This document shows, one piece after another, positions 17,011 to 25,395 of a stretch of DNA of 64,000 nt. The DNA is taken from assembly GCA_963669265.1 (NCBI GenBank), contig OY769916.1, positions 1,178,001 to 1,242,000 of the forward strand, written 5' to 3'. The notes beneath the pieces were generated by a model that was given only the letters and a program-made list of their open reading frames with translations, did no database searches and was not told the DNA's origin. Made by a program: the position numbers and the translations under genes. The DNA comes from SZUA-547 sp963669265. GTDB lineage: Bacteria > Pseudomonadota > Alphaproteobacteria > Rhodobacterales > Rhodobacteraceae. Within the stretch, counting starts at the first letter, position 1. The number at the start of each line of letters is the position of its first letter.

Positions 17011-18342
17011 ATGATCGAATTGGGCGAGATCCTTGCCGAGCTTTACGCGCTGATCGACGAGGCGCGAAACCTCGGTCTCTACGCCGCCAGCCCCGTCTTC
17101 ATGATGCAGGCGGGCGTCTTGGTGGCCGTGTTCCTGACCGCCCATCTCGCGCGGGCTTGGCTCGATCCGAAGATCGAGGCGAAACTGCGGGCTGGGTCGA
17201 TTCCGCCTTCGCGTATGCGGGTTTACGTCGTCCTGCGGCGGCGCTTGCGAGCGTTCATCTTCATCGGCCTGATCTGGGCGATCGTCGCTGCGTTACGCTA
17301 TACGACCTGGCCCAGCCGCAGCTACTTGCTGGCCGTCGTCGCCAGCCTGGTGACCGCCTGGGTTGTGTTCGCCGTCGCCTCTCGACTGATCCGCAACAAC
17401 ACCTTGTCGCGCGCCGTGGGCGTCATGGTCTTCGCCTTTGTCGCGCTCCATATTCTCGGCCTGGCCGACGAGGCCGCGGCCCTGCTCGACTCCGTCGCCT
17501 TCAGCATCGGCGATCTGCGGTTCTCGCTGTTGTTCATGGTCAAAGCGGCGGTCGCGCTGACCCTGCTGTTCTGGGCCGCTGGGGTCATATCCGGCATGGC
17601 CGAGCGGCGCATGTCCGCCGCGCACGACGTGTCGCCTTCGATGCGGGTGCTGGTCGCCAAGCTCACCCGGATCGTGCTTTACGCCATCGCCGCCATCGTG
17701 GGGCTGCAAACGATCGGGCTGGATCTGACCAGCATCACGGTGTTGTCCGGCGCCATCGGCGTGGGCATCGGCTTCGGCCTGCAAAAAATCGTCTCGAACC
17801 TGATCAGCGGTTTCATCCTTCTGATGGACAAATCGATCAAGCCTGGCGACGTGATTTCGCTGGGCGACACGTTCGGCTGGATCAATTCTCTGGGCGCGCG
17901 CTATGTCTCAGTCGAGACCCGCGACGGGCGCGAGCACCTGATCCCGAACGAGGACCTGATCACCGGACAGGTGGTCAACTGGTCGCACACCAACCTGCTG
18001 GTGCGGCAGGAGATCCGGTTCGGCGTCTCTTACGACTCCGACCCGCATCTCGTCAGAAAGATCGCCGTGGAGGCGCTGGAGCCGCTGGAGCGCGTCGTGC
18101 CGGAGCCGTCGCCAGTCTGTCATGTCACCGGCTTTGGCGACAGTTCGGTGGATTTCGTGCTGCGCTTCTGGATCGACGATCCGTCGAAGGGCGTCATGAA
18201 CATCAAGGGACGTGTTCTGCTCGCCCTTTGGGACGCGCTCAAAGCGGCGGAGGTGGAACTGCCCTATCCCAAGCGCGATCTCTATGTGAAAGAGCTTCCC
18301 GAACGCCGCGCTCGCTCCGAGACGCCGGCCCCTGAAGGCTGA
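17011..18342 (+). CDS. MscS-family mechanosensitive ion channel
   Basis: A 443-residue inner-membrane channel. Several TM segments (about 25-45, 75-95, 98-118, 130-150, 165-190 and 215-235) precede the pore helix GAIGVGIGFGLQKIVSNLIS, the MscS hallmark. The cytoplasmic beta domain (KSIKPGDVISLGDTFGWI) and the C-terminal alpha/beta vestibule (ETRDGREHLIPNEDLI) follow. With extra N-terminal helices it resembles the longer YbdG/YnaI-like members rather than minimal MscS. I chose the ATG at 17011 because a GGGGGAAAG site precedes it; an ATG 13 codons earlier lacks one. It would release solutes on osmotic downshock. Confidence 0.9.
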   Translation: MIELGEILAELYALIDEARNLGLYAASPVFMMQAGVLVAVFLTAHLARAWLDPKIEAKLRAGSIPPSRMRVYVVLRRRLRAFIFIGLIWAIVAALRYTTWPSRSYLLAVVASLVTAWVVFAVASRLIRNNTLSRAVGVMVFAFVALHILGLADEAAALLDSVAFSIGDLRFSLLFMVKAAVALTLLFWAAGVISGMAERRMSAAHDVSPSMRVLVAKLTRIVLYAIAAIVGLQTIGLDLTSITVLSGAIGVGIGFGLQKIVSNLISGFILLMDKSIKPGDVISLGDTFGWINSLGARYVSVETRDGREHLIPNEDLITGQVVNWSHTNLLVRQEIRFGVSYDSDPHLVRKIAVEALEPLERVVPEPSPVCHVTGFGDSSVDFVLRFWIDDPSKGVMNIKGRVLLALWDALKAAEVELPYPKRDLYVKELPERRARSETPAPEG

Positions 18343-18416
18343 ACGGCCGGTCGCGCTTGGCGAACCGGTCCGCAGACGCTAGAAAGCCTTTCCTCGTCTC
18401 TATCCGGAGCGCCTTG

Positions 18417-19337
18417 ATGGAGAAGTCACGCGCCATGAAACGCGATTGGATCGGCACCGCCCGCACATTGTCCGAGGCGCTGCCTTATTTGCAGCGCTAT
18501 GACGGCCACACCGTGCTTATCAAGTTCGGCGGGCACGCCATGGGCGACGATTCCGCGATGGCGCGGTTCGCGCGCGACATCGTGCTGATGAAGCAGTGCA
18601 ACGTCCATCCGATCATCGTGCATGGCGGCGGCCCGCAGATCGGCCAGATGCTGGAGCGGCTGGGGGTCAAATCCGAGTTCATCGACGGCCTGCGCGTCAC
18701 CGACAAGGAAACCGTCGATGTGGTCGAGATGGTGCTGGCGGGCTCCATCAACAAACGCATCGTCACCCTGATAAATCAGCAGGGCGGCAAAGCGGTGGGA
18801 CTCTCGGGCAAAGACGGCAATCTGATCGTCTGTGAAAAGGCGCTCAGGACCAAGAAAGACCCCGACTCCAATATTGAGCGGGTGTTGGATCTGGGTTTTG
18901 TCGGCGAACCGGTGGAGATCAATCCGCTGGTGCTGGAGACTATCGTGAAATCCGACCTGATCCCGGTGATCGCGCCGGTCGGCGTGGGCCGCAAGGGCGA
19001 GTCGTTCAACATCAATGGCGACACGGCCGCTGGCGCGCTGGCCGGCGCCATGAAGGTCGCCCGTCTGCTGCTGCTGACGGATGTGGAGGGCGTCAAGGAC
19101 GCCGAAGGCGACGTCCTGACCGACCTGACCCCGGAGAGCTGCGAACAGCTGATGGAGAACGGCGTCATATCAGGCGGCATGATCCCCAAAGTGCGCACCG
19201 CGCTCGACGCGATCGACAGCGGCGTCGGCGCCGCGGTGATCCTGGACGGACGCGCGCCGCACGCCTGCCTGCTGGAGCTGTTCACCGCTCATGGCGCCGG
19301 AACGCTGATCCGATGCGAGGACGGCCCAAAGCGATAA
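18417..19337 (+). CDS. argB: acetylglutamate kinase
   Basis: A 306-residue amino-acid kinase-fold enzyme that phosphorylates N-acetylglutamate, the second step of arginine synthesis. It shows the Lys-containing HTVLIKFGGHAM strand, the substrate loop IVHGGGPQIG, the conserved FIDGLRVTD, AVGLSGKDGNLI, and the C-terminal ATP-site motif (SGGMIPKVRTALDAI). Its N-terminal helix before the core (TARTLSEALPYLQRY) is the feature that accompanies arginine feedback inhibition in hexameric NAGKs, so inhibition is likely. GGAG lies 8 nt before the chosen ATG. No other arg gene is adjacent. Confidence 0.96.
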   Translation: MEKSRAMKRDWIGTARTLSEALPYLQRYDGHTVLIKFGGHAMGDDSAMARFARDIVLMKQCNVHPIIVHGGGPQIGQMLERLGVKSEFIDGLRVTDKETVDVVEMVLAGSINKRIVTLINQQGGKAVGLSGKDGNLIVCEKALRTKKDPDSNIERVLDLGFVGEPVEINPLVLETIVKSDLIPVIAPVGVGRKGESFNINGDTAAGALAGAMKVARLLLLTDVEGVKDAEGDVLTDLTPESCEQLMENGVISGGMIPKVRTALDAIDSGVGAAVILDGRAPHACLLELFTAHGAGTLIRCEDGPKR

Positions 19338-19354
19338 TTTCGACGCGCCGCAGA

Positions 19355-19378
19355 CTGCTGACATCACGCTGTCAGCAG
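19355..19378. promoter_or_regulatory. perfect palindromic candidate operator before the monooxygenase/WYL-regulator pair
   Basis: Two perfect 9-bp inverted arms, CTGCTGACA (19355-19363) and TGTCAGCAG (19370-19378), are separated by 6 bp. They overlap a CTGACA hexamer (19358-19363) that could serve as a -35, with TATTTA (19383-19388) downstream as a possible -10 at a long spacing of 19 bp. The site lies about 60 bp before the first gene of a pair whose second gene encodes a DNA-binding regulator, so repression by that regulator is a reasonable inference. Confidence 0.5.
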
Positions 19379-19390
19379 GGGGTATTTATG

Positions 19391-19425
19391 CCTTTTCTCG
19401 CCGCAATTTGCGGCAAGGGAAAAGG
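19391..19425 (+). promoter_or_regulatory. leader hairpin near the ribosome site
   Basis: In the presumed 5' leader, CCTTTTC and GCCGCA arms pair with TGCGGC and GAAAAGG, giving a bulged stem of about 13 bp. Its 3' arm includes the AAAAGG that forms the best ribosome site for the gene at 19437, so the fold could hide it. This is by eye only. Confidence 0.3.
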
Positions 19426-19436
19426 AACCAGAAGAC

Positions 19437-19760
19437 ATGGAATCAACACTCGAAATCGTGCGCTTTCGCACGCATGAAGCCGTCACGGACGCCGCCTTTC
19501 TGAAAGCGAGCGAGGAAGTCTCCGCCTGGGCCAACGCGCAGCCCGGCTTTCAGTATCGCTGTCTGACAAAAGAAGAGGACGGCGGCTGGCTCGATCTTGT
19601 ATTCTGGGCCGATCTCGGCGCGGCTAAGGCGGCGAGCGAGAAGTTCATGGCCGGAAACGGCAAGGGAGAGTTCATGACGATGATCGACCCGAGCACCGTC
19701 GAAATGCGCCACCTTCCGGTCCGCCACGCCATGGCGGGCGACGCGGCGGCGGCGGCCTGA
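19437..19760 (+). CDS. small monooxygenase-like (dimeric alpha/beta barrel) protein
   Basis: A 107-residue cytoplasmic protein. The N-terminal strand and helix pattern (TLEIVRFRTHEAVTDAAFLK), the central GFQYRCLTKEEDGGWLDLVF and the later FMTMIDPSTVEMRHLPV fit the ABM/Dabb-like ferredoxin-fold barrel. No cofactor residue can be pointed to, and the enzymatic activity is unknown. The Ala-rich tail (GDAAAAA) looks dispensable. It is followed after 13 bp by a WYL regulator gene, and the palindrome at 19355-19378 lies in its promoter region. Confidence 0.7.
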   Translation: MESTLEIVRFRTHEAVTDAAFLKASEEVSAWANAQPGFQYRCLTKEEDGGWLDLVFWADLGAAKAASEKFMAGNGKGEFMTMIDPSTVEMRHLPVRHAMAGDAAAAA

Positions 19761-19773
19761 TCGCCGGCGCCGC

Positions 19774-20472
19774 ATGCGCAAGGCTGAGCGTCTGTTCCGG
19801 ATCGTCGAGCTTTTGCGGGGCAGACGCACGGCGGTCACGGCGCAGAGCTTGGCTGAGACGCTGGAGGTCAGCCTCCGCACCGTTTATCGCGACATCGCCG
19901 CGCTGCAGCTCTCAGGCGTGCCGGTGGAGGGCGAGGCGGGGGTCGGCTACCGGCTCTCAAGCGCCTTTCACCTGCCGCCGGTGATGTTCGACCGGGATGA
20001 GGTTCAGGCGCTTCTGGTCGGCGCCCGTCTGACGCAGGCGTTCACAGACCCGGACCTTGGCCGCGCCGCGCGCTCGGCCGAGGTCAAGATTCGCGCCATT
20101 CTGGACGAAAGCGCCAAGGCCCGGGCGGAGCGGCAACCCTATCGCGCGCCGATCATGGCGGGGGACGACGTGGCCCGTCGCCGCCATGGCGTCATCCGCA
20201 AGGCGACTGAGGCGAAGGCCAAACTGGCGCTGAGTTACCGCGACGAATCCGATCGCGCCTCCCGCCGCGTGGTCTGGCCGCTGGGCCTGATCTGCTGGAC
20301 GCGGGGCGTCTGGACGTTATGCGCCTGGTGCGAATTGAGGGACGACTATCGCAATTTCCGCTTCGATCGGATCGAACAGATCGAAACCCTCCCCGAACGA
20401 TACGAGGAGCGCCGGGATCGTAGCCTCGCCCACTATCTGGCGCAGTTCGACGACGATCCCGAGCTGAATTAG
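19774..20472 (+). CDS. YafY/WYL-family transcriptional regulator
   Basis: A 232-residue DNA-binding protein. The N-terminal winged helix-turn-helix is clear (AERLFRIVELLRGRR, then LAETLEVSLRTVYRDIAALQ with recognition helix VSLRTVYRDI). GVPVEGEAGVGYRL follows, then a C-terminal WYL-like ligand-binding domain (RRVVWPLGLICWTRGVWTLC and FRFDRIEQIETLPERY). WYL domains sense small molecules or nucleic acids. There is no clear ribosome site, so translation may be coupled to the gene 13 bp upstream. Autoregulation through the palindrome is inferred. Its stop lies 3 bp from the convergent peroxiredoxin stop. Confidence 0.88.
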   Translation: MRKAERLFRIVELLRGRRTAVTAQSLAETLEVSLRTVYRDIAALQLSGVPVEGEAGVGYRLSSAFHLPPVMFDRDEVQALLVGARLTQAFTDPDLGRAARSAEVKIRAILDESAKARAERQPYRAPIMAGDDVARRRHGVIRKATEAKAKLALSYRDESDRASRRVVWPLGLICWTRGVWTLCAWCELRDDYRNFRFDRIEQIETLPERYEERRDRSLAHYLAQFDDDPELN

Positions 20473-20475
20473 ACG

Positions 20476-21114
20476 CTATTTGTTCGGCTGTGGCGTCACC
20501 CGAAGATAGGGCTTGATCGCCGTGAATCCTTTCGGAAAACGCCGCGCCACCTCGTCGGGATCGGTAAGCGAGGGAATGATGATCACGTCGTCGCCATCGG
20601 TCCAGTCCACCGGCGTCGCGACCTTGTAATTGTCTGTTAGTTGCAGACTGTCGATCAGGCGCAGGATCTCATCGAAATTCCGGCCGGAGCTCGGCGGATA
20701 GGTGAAGGACGCCCGCAGCACCTTCTTGTCGTCGATCACGAAGACCGCGCGCACCGTGTGCTTCGGATCGCAATCCGGATGAATCATCTTGTAGAGATAG
20801 GACACCGAGCGGTCGAAATCGGCGATGATCGGATATTCGATCTCGACTTTCTGCGTCTCCTCGATGTCTTCCAGCCATTCCTTGTGATCGGACACCGGAT
20901 CGACGGACAGGGCGATGACCTTAACGCCGCGTTTGGAAAACTCGTCCTGCAATTGCGCCACTCGGCCAAGCTCAGTGGTGCAGACCGGCGTGAAATCCGC
21001 CGGGTGGGAGAACAAAACGCACCAGTCCTGGCCAATCCAGTCATGAAAATCGATTCGGCCTTGCGTCGAATCCTGATTGAAATCCGGCACAACTTCGCCA
21101 AGCAGAAGGCCCAT
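20476..21114 (-). CDS. 1-Cys peroxiredoxin (Prx6 class)
   Basis: A 212-residue cytoplasmic thiol peroxidase reducing hydroperoxides. The peroxidatic Cys45 sits in HPADFTPVCTTELG, with the supporting Thr42 and a conserved downstream Arg in the catalytic environment (HTVRAVFVIDDKKVLRA). The long C-terminal dimerisation segment (VATPVDWTDGDDVIIIPSLT) identifies the Prx6/1-Cys class rather than AhpC. Cys32 is the only other early Cys and is not in a resolving position. It is monocistronic and divergent from the SixA-like gene. Confidence 0.95.
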   Translation of the reverse strand: MGLLLGEVVPDFNQDSTQGRIDFHDWIGQDWCVLFSHPADFTPVCTTELGRVAQLQDEFSKRGVKVIALSVDPVSDHKEWLEDIEETQKVEIEYPIIADFDRSVSYLYKMIHPDCDPKHTVRAVFVIDDKKVLRASFTYPPSSGRNFDEILRLIDSLQLTDNYKVATPVDWTDGDDVIIIPSLTDPDEVARRFPKGFTAIKPYLRVTPQPNK

Positions 21115-21304
21115 GAAATCTCTCCTTAATTCGGTTCAGCCGCTCTCAGGCAGCCTTCGCCCCTCAGCCCCGATATAAGGAAAGGAAGTTCTTCGCGCGT
21201 TGAGATAGGTCATGTGGCCGGCCATCGCCGCCGTGACATGATTGACCGGTTCCGAAAGGGTCGGCAGAGTGCCGCCCTTCACGTCCTGAAGCGCGGGATC
21301 CCCC

Positions 21305-21820
21305 ATGCGACGACTCATTTTGCTGCGACACGCGAAGTCCACCTGGAGCGATCCGACGCTCTCGGATCACGACCGCCCCCTAAACCAGCGCGGACGGCTC
21401 GCAGCGCCCCTGATGGGCGCGTTCATGACGGATGAGGGCCTGATCCCCGACCGGGTGGTGCTCTCTTCCAGCGCCCGAACGAAAGAGACGTGGGAGCGCG
21501 CCAAGCAGGCCTTCCCAGTCCAGCCGGACAAGGAGGTGCGGGAGGATCTCTATCTCGCGGATCCGCATACCCTGCTGGAGGTCGCACGCGCCCTGCCCGA
21601 CGCAGTCGGCGACGTTCTGATGATCGCGCATAATCCCGGCATCGCCTCTTTCGCGCGCAAACTGGCGAACGGCCAGACGAAAGCCTCCTGCGCCCGCGCG
21701 TTTCAACATTTCCCGACCGCGGCCGTCGCTGTTCTGGAGGCCGACATCGAAAGCTGGCGCGATCTGGCGTTCAGCGCCTGCGACTTCACCCGTTTCGCCA
21801 TGCCGAAAGAGCTGGTTTGA
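21305..21820 (+). CDS. SixA-like histidine phosphatase
   Basis: A 171-residue member of the branch-2 histidine phosphatase superfamily. It has the catalytic RHAKST motif (Arg8, His9), a second-half LSSSARTKET with a conserved Arg, and the second His in VLMIAHNPG (His109). E. coli SixA dephosphorylates the histidine of phosphotransfer domains; a similar role is possible but not shown by context, since no phosphorelay protein is next to it. The start ATG at 21305 lies 190 bp from the divergent peroxiredoxin start. Confidence 0.88.
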   Translation: MRRLILLRHAKSTWSDPTLSDHDRPLNQRGRLAAPLMGAFMTDEGLIPDRVVLSSSARTKETWERAKQAFPVQPDKEVREDLYLADPHTLLEVARALPDAVGDVLMIAHNPGIASFARKLANGQTKASCARAFQHFPTAAVAVLEADIESWRDLAFSACDFTRFAMPKELV

Positions 21821-21851
21821 CCGCGCCTGCCGATCCCGCCCGCCTGACAAG

Positions 21852-21878
21852 AAAAAACGCGCCCCGAGAGGCGCGTTT
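21852..21878 (-). terminator. intrinsic terminator after aapP
   Basis: On the minus strand a 9-bp stem AAACGCGCC/GGCGCGTTT with a 6-base loop ends in a run of six T, 34 bp after the aapP stop. The plus-strand read also has TTT after the stem, so it may act weakly for the convergent SixA-like gene. Confidence 0.82.
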
Positions 21879-21911
21879 GGTCGTCACTGGTAATCGATGA
21901 ACGCGGACGCG

Positions 21912-22709
21912 TCAGTGCCCCAGAATCTGGCTGAGGAACAGCTGCGTCCGATCGCTCTGCGGATTGTTGAAGAACTCTTCCGGTTCGTTCTGCTCCACGA
22001 TCTGACCGGCGTCCATAAAGATCACCCGGTTCGCGACCTGGCGGGCGAAGCCCATCTCGTGGGTCACGCAGAGCATGGTCATCCCCTCCTCAGCCAGCTC
22101 GATCATGGTGTCGAGCACTTCCTTGATCATCTCCGGATCCAGCGCCGAGGTCGGCTCGTCGAACAGCATGATGCGCGGCTTCATGCAGAGCGAGCGGGCG
22201 ATCGCCACACGCTGCTGCTGACCGCCCGAGAGCTGCCCCGGATACTTCTGGGCCTGATCAGGGATCTTCACCTTTTCAAGATAGTGCATCGCGGTTTCTT
22301 CGGCTTCCTTTTTGGGCGTCTTACGCACCCAGATCGGGGCCAGCGTGCAGTTCTCCATAATCGTCAGATGCGGGAACAGGTTGAAGTGCTGGAAGCACAT
22401 GCCGACCTCTCGCCGGATCCGGTCGATATTCTTGAGATCGCCGGTCAGTTCGATGCCCTCGACCTGAATCGAGCCCTTCTGGTGCTCCTCAAGCCGATTG
22501 ATGCAGCGGATCATCGTGGATTTGCCCGAGCCGGACGGCCCGCAGATGACGATGCGTTCGCCGCCATTCACTGTCAGGTTGATGTCCCGCAACACGTGGA
22601 AATCGCCATACCACTTGTTCATGCCGGTGATCTGGATGGCGACGTCTTCCGAGACTTTCATCTTGGAACGGTCGATGGCGCGAGCCTGGGCTGCTGATGA
22701 GTCAGACAT
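21912..22709 (-). CDS. aapP: general L-amino acid ABC transporter, ATP-binding protein
   Basis: A 265-residue ATPase subunit of a polar amino-acid importer. Walker A is GPSGSGKST, the Q-loop lies in CFQHFNLFPHLT, the signature is LSGGQQQRVAIARSL, and Walker B/D-loop is IMLFDEPTSALDP, followed by the H-loop CVTHEMGFAR. It is the last gene of aapJ-aapQ-aapM-aapP. An AAAGGAG site lies upstream; the first ATG after it is immediately followed by TAA, so the next ATG (22709) is used. Confidence 0.95.
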   Translation of the reverse strand: MSDSSAAQARAIDRSKMKVSEDVAIQITGMNKWYGDFHVLRDINLTVNGGERIVICGPSGSGKSTMIRCINRLEEHQKGSIQVEGIELTGDLKNIDRIRREVGMCFQHFNLFPHLTIMENCTLAPIWVRKTPKKEAEETAMHYLEKVKIPDQAQKYPGQLSGGQQQRVAIARSLCMKPRIMLFDEPTSALDPEMIKEVLDTMIELAEEGMTMLCVTHEMGFARQVANRVIFMDAGQIVEQNEPEEFFNNPQSDRTQLFLSQILGH

Positions 22710-22722
22710 TACATGCGCTCCT

Positions 22723-24087
22723 TTAGCGTTTGTGTCCGCGGTAGAGCTTGCGCTCCATCGCCATGGAATAACGGGACATGCCGAAGCAGAAGACCCAGAA
22801 GATCGCGCCGACGGTCAGATAGCCTGTCGTCGCCGCGGTGGGGTTGATCCACTCTGGATCTTTCAGGGCCTGGTTCTGAACGGCGCCCAGCAAGTCGAAG
22901 ATGCCGATGATCAGCACCAGCACCGTGTCCTTGAAGAGGCCGATGAAGGTGTTGACGATTCCTGGAATGACCAGCGTCAGCGCCTGCGGCAGAACGATCA
23001 GCCGCATCTGCTGCCAATAGCTGAGGCCCAGCGACATGCCGCCCTCGACCTGGCCCTTGCCAATCGCCTGCAGACCGCCGCGCACCACCTCGGCCATATA
23101 GGCGGAGGAGAACAGCGCAACGCCGATCAGCGCCCGCAACAGCTTGTCAAACTCTGTTTCAGGCGGCAGGAAGAACGGCAGCATCACCGAGGACATGAAC
23201 AGCACGGTGATCAGCGGAACGCCGCGCCAGAACTCGATGAAGAGCACCGACAGCAACCGGACCACCGGCATCTGAGACCGCCGTCCCAGCGCCAGAATTA
23301 TACCCAACGGCAGCGAGGCGACGATGCCTGTCAACGCCACCACGAAGGTGACCAGAAGCCCGCCCCAAAGATCGGTGCGCACCGGCTCCAACCCAAACTC
23401 GATCGAGAAGATCGCGCCAACCGCCACAATCATCAGGAACAAGCCGCCAATGGCTTTGAAACCGCCGGAAAACGCCTTTAGCGAGTCGCCCGCCATGCCC
23501 CGATCTAAGGCTATGCCCGCGCCGAACAATCCGGCGCCGATCACCGCCCAGACGCCTTTGGCGCCCCAACTGCCATGCAGCGCGCCGCCCGTCAGAAGGA
23601 TGAAGGCGACGATCGGAAACGCGGTCAGCATCAAGGTGCAGACCAGCTTCCGAGCCGGCGCCTTTTCCCAGATCATCCAGGCGATGCCGATGGCGAGCAG
23701 CAGGTAGACGACGTCTACCCGCCACAACTCCTCAGCCGGATAGGCGCCATAGATCATCAACTTCATCTTGGCGGCGATGAACGGCCAGCACGCCCCGCCG
23801 TTCTCGCGGCAGGCGTCCGCCCCCGTGACCCCTTCCGGGATCGAGAACGTGGCGGTGAAGAGCAAGTACGAAGCCATCCCGCTGATCATGGCGTAGGCCG
23901 CCAGAAGCGACAGCACGGTCAGGATCATCATCACGACCGACGCCGCCGTCTTACTGGGCGACGAAAAGTCGTTCATCGTGCTCAGGATATTCTCCTTAAG
24001 CCACCCCACGATCCCGGTGCTGTCCGACGGCGGCGGCAGTTTGGGCGCTTCGTCCGTGCGCACATAAGCGATGCTTTGCTTTGTCAT
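22723..24087 (-). CDS. aapM: general L-amino acid ABC transporter, permease
   Basis: A 454-residue inner-membrane permease of the HisM/GlnP class. The N-terminus is cytoplasmic, and TM segments occur throughout. The EAA loop (AEVVRGGLQAIGKGQVEG, then LGLSYWQQMRLIVLPQAL) that contacts AapP lies in the C-terminal half. It is longer than simple GlnP permeases because of extra N-terminal TM segments, as is usual for AapM. It starts 10 bp after the end of aapQ. Confidence 0.94.
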   Translation of the reverse strand: MTKQSIAYVRTDEAPKLPPPSDSTGIVGWLKENILSTMNDFSSPSKTAASVVMMILTVLSLLAAYAMISGMASYLLFTATFSIPEGVTGADACRENGGACWPFIAAKMKLMIYGAYPAEELWRVDVVYLLLAIGIAWMIWEKAPARKLVCTLMLTAFPIVAFILLTGGALHGSWGAKGVWAVIGAGLFGAGIALDRGMAGDSLKAFSGGFKAIGGLFLMIVAVGAIFSIEFGLEPVRTDLWGGLLVTFVVALTGIVASLPLGIILALGRRSQMPVVRLLSVLFIEFWRGVPLITVLFMSSVMLPFFLPPETEFDKLLRALIGVALFSSAYMAEVVRGGLQAIGKGQVEGGMSLGLSYWQQMRLIVLPQALTLVIPGIVNTFIGLFKDTVLVLIIGIFDLLGAVQNQALKDPEWINPTAATTGYLTVGAIFWVFCFGMSRYSMAMERKLYRGHKR

Positions 24088-24097
24088 GATGCGCCCC

Positions 24098-25321
24098 CTA
24101 CCGTTCGACCAGGCGCTTGCGCGCGTTGTACCAGTTCATGAAGATCGCCGTGGTCACCGAGAAGAACAGGTAGACCATCATCATCATGAAGATCATCTCG
24201 ATCTCCTGCCCGACCTGATTCAGCGCGGTGCCGGAGAAGGTCGCGACCACGTCCGGGAACCCGATGGCGGCGGCGAGAGACGAGTTCTTGGTGACGTTCA
24301 GATATTGCGACGTCAGCGGCGGAATGATCACCCGCATCGCCTGCGGAATGATCACCTTGCTCAGCGTCACATTCGCCGAGATGCCCAGCGCCTGCGCGCC
24401 TTCGGTCTGCCCGTGCGAAACCGATAGAATGCCGGCGCGCACGATTTCCGCTATGAAGGACGCGGTATAGGTGCCCAGCGACAACCAAAGGGCGACGAAG
24501 CTGATCTCGATGAAGCTGCCGATGCCCGGCCGGAAGCCGAAGTTGCCGCGATCCGGCCATTCCAGCTCGATCGGCTGACCCATCGCGTAGAACACGATGA
24601 CTGGCAGAAAGATGATGACGCCGAGGCCGACCCAGAAACTGGGAAATTGCTGGCCGGTGGCGTCCTGGCGCTTCTTGGCCCATTTGCCGATCGCGAACGC
24701 CGCGATGACGCCGATCACGATTGACGCATAGAAAACCCCCGCGCCTTCCAGACTGATCGGATACGGCCCGCGGATGCCGGAACTGTCGAAGAAGAAGACG
24801 CCGAAAATCGAAACCGGGTCGTCCCGTTTGCCGGGCGCGATGCCCGTCAGCAACGCAATCCAGAAGAAGATCTGCAGCAGAAGCGGAATGTTGCGCAGAA
24901 CCTCGATATAAACGGTGGCGACGGAGCGCAGGATCACGTTTTTCGAGAGGCGCATCACGCCAATGATGAACCCGAGGATCGTCGACAGGATGATGGAGAA
25001 CACCGCCACCCAGACAGTGTTGATGGCGCCGACCAGGAAAACGTCCCAATAGGTCGACTCGCCCGGCGTGTATCCGACAGCCCATGTCCCCAGAGTGTCA
25101 AAAATCGCAAACCCCGTGGTCTGCGACAGGAAACCGAACCCTGATTTTTTGTTAAGTTGCTCCAGATTGACCAGCGTGTTGTTGATGATCAGATAGAGGC
25201 CGATCAGCAGCAGTCCGAAGATTAAAACCTGGAAGAAGATCCCCCTCGCTTTGGGGTCATAGACCATAGAGGCCAACGACGAGCGCGCTTCTTGCGCGTC
25301 ACCAGCGGTTGTGTCCGCCAT
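24098..25321 (-). CDS. aapQ: general L-amino acid ABC transporter, permease
   Basis: A 407-residue permease partner of AapM. TM1 is at about 27-47 (GIFFQVLIFGLLLIGLYLII), and several further TM segments follow. The EAA loop (AEIVRAGILSVSHGQTEGA, then LGISANVTLSKVIIPQAM) is in the C-terminal third. The long insertion between the N-terminal and C-terminal TM blocks is typical of AapQ. A strong hairpin separates it from aapJ. Confidence 0.94.
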   Translation of the reverse strand: MADTTAGDAQEARSSLASMVYDPKARGIFFQVLIFGLLLIGLYLIINNTLVNLEQLNKKSGFGFLSQTTGFAIFDTLGTWAVGYTPGESTYWDVFLVGAINTVWVAVFSIILSTILGFIIGVMRLSKNVILRSVATVYIEVLRNIPLLLQIFFWIALLTGIAPGKRDDPVSIFGVFFFDSSGIRGPYPISLEGAGVFYASIVIGVIAAFAIGKWAKKRQDATGQQFPSFWVGLGVIIFLPVIVFYAMGQPIELEWPDRGNFGFRPGIGSFIEISFVALWLSLGTYTASFIAEIVRAGILSVSHGQTEGAQALGISANVTLSKVIIPQAMRVIIPPLTSQYLNVTKNSSLAAAIGFPDVVATFSGTALNQVGQEIEMIFMMMMVYLFFSVTTAIFMNWYNARKRLVER

Positions 25322-25356
25322 CTCATCACCTTTCGTGATGGTTATTGAAGTAAGAA

Positions 25357-25385
25357 GGGGCGGGTCTGCGACGAGACCCCGCCCC
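25357..25385 (-). promoter_or_regulatory. aapJ-aapQ intergenic hairpin
   Basis: GGGGCGGGTCT (25357-25367) pairs with AGACCCCGCCCC (25374-25385) with one bulge and a 6-base loop, right after the aapJ stop. No T-run follows on the minus strand. Such stem-loops behind binding-protein genes usually stabilise the upstream mRNA or cause partial termination, giving more AapJ than permease. Confidence 0.6.
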
Positions 25386-25395
25386 CCTTAAGGAC

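Noticed and set aside
19355..19378. Reading the palindrome as the argB terminator
   Set aside because: The stem has no T-run on the plus strand and sits where a promoter operator is expected for the next genes.
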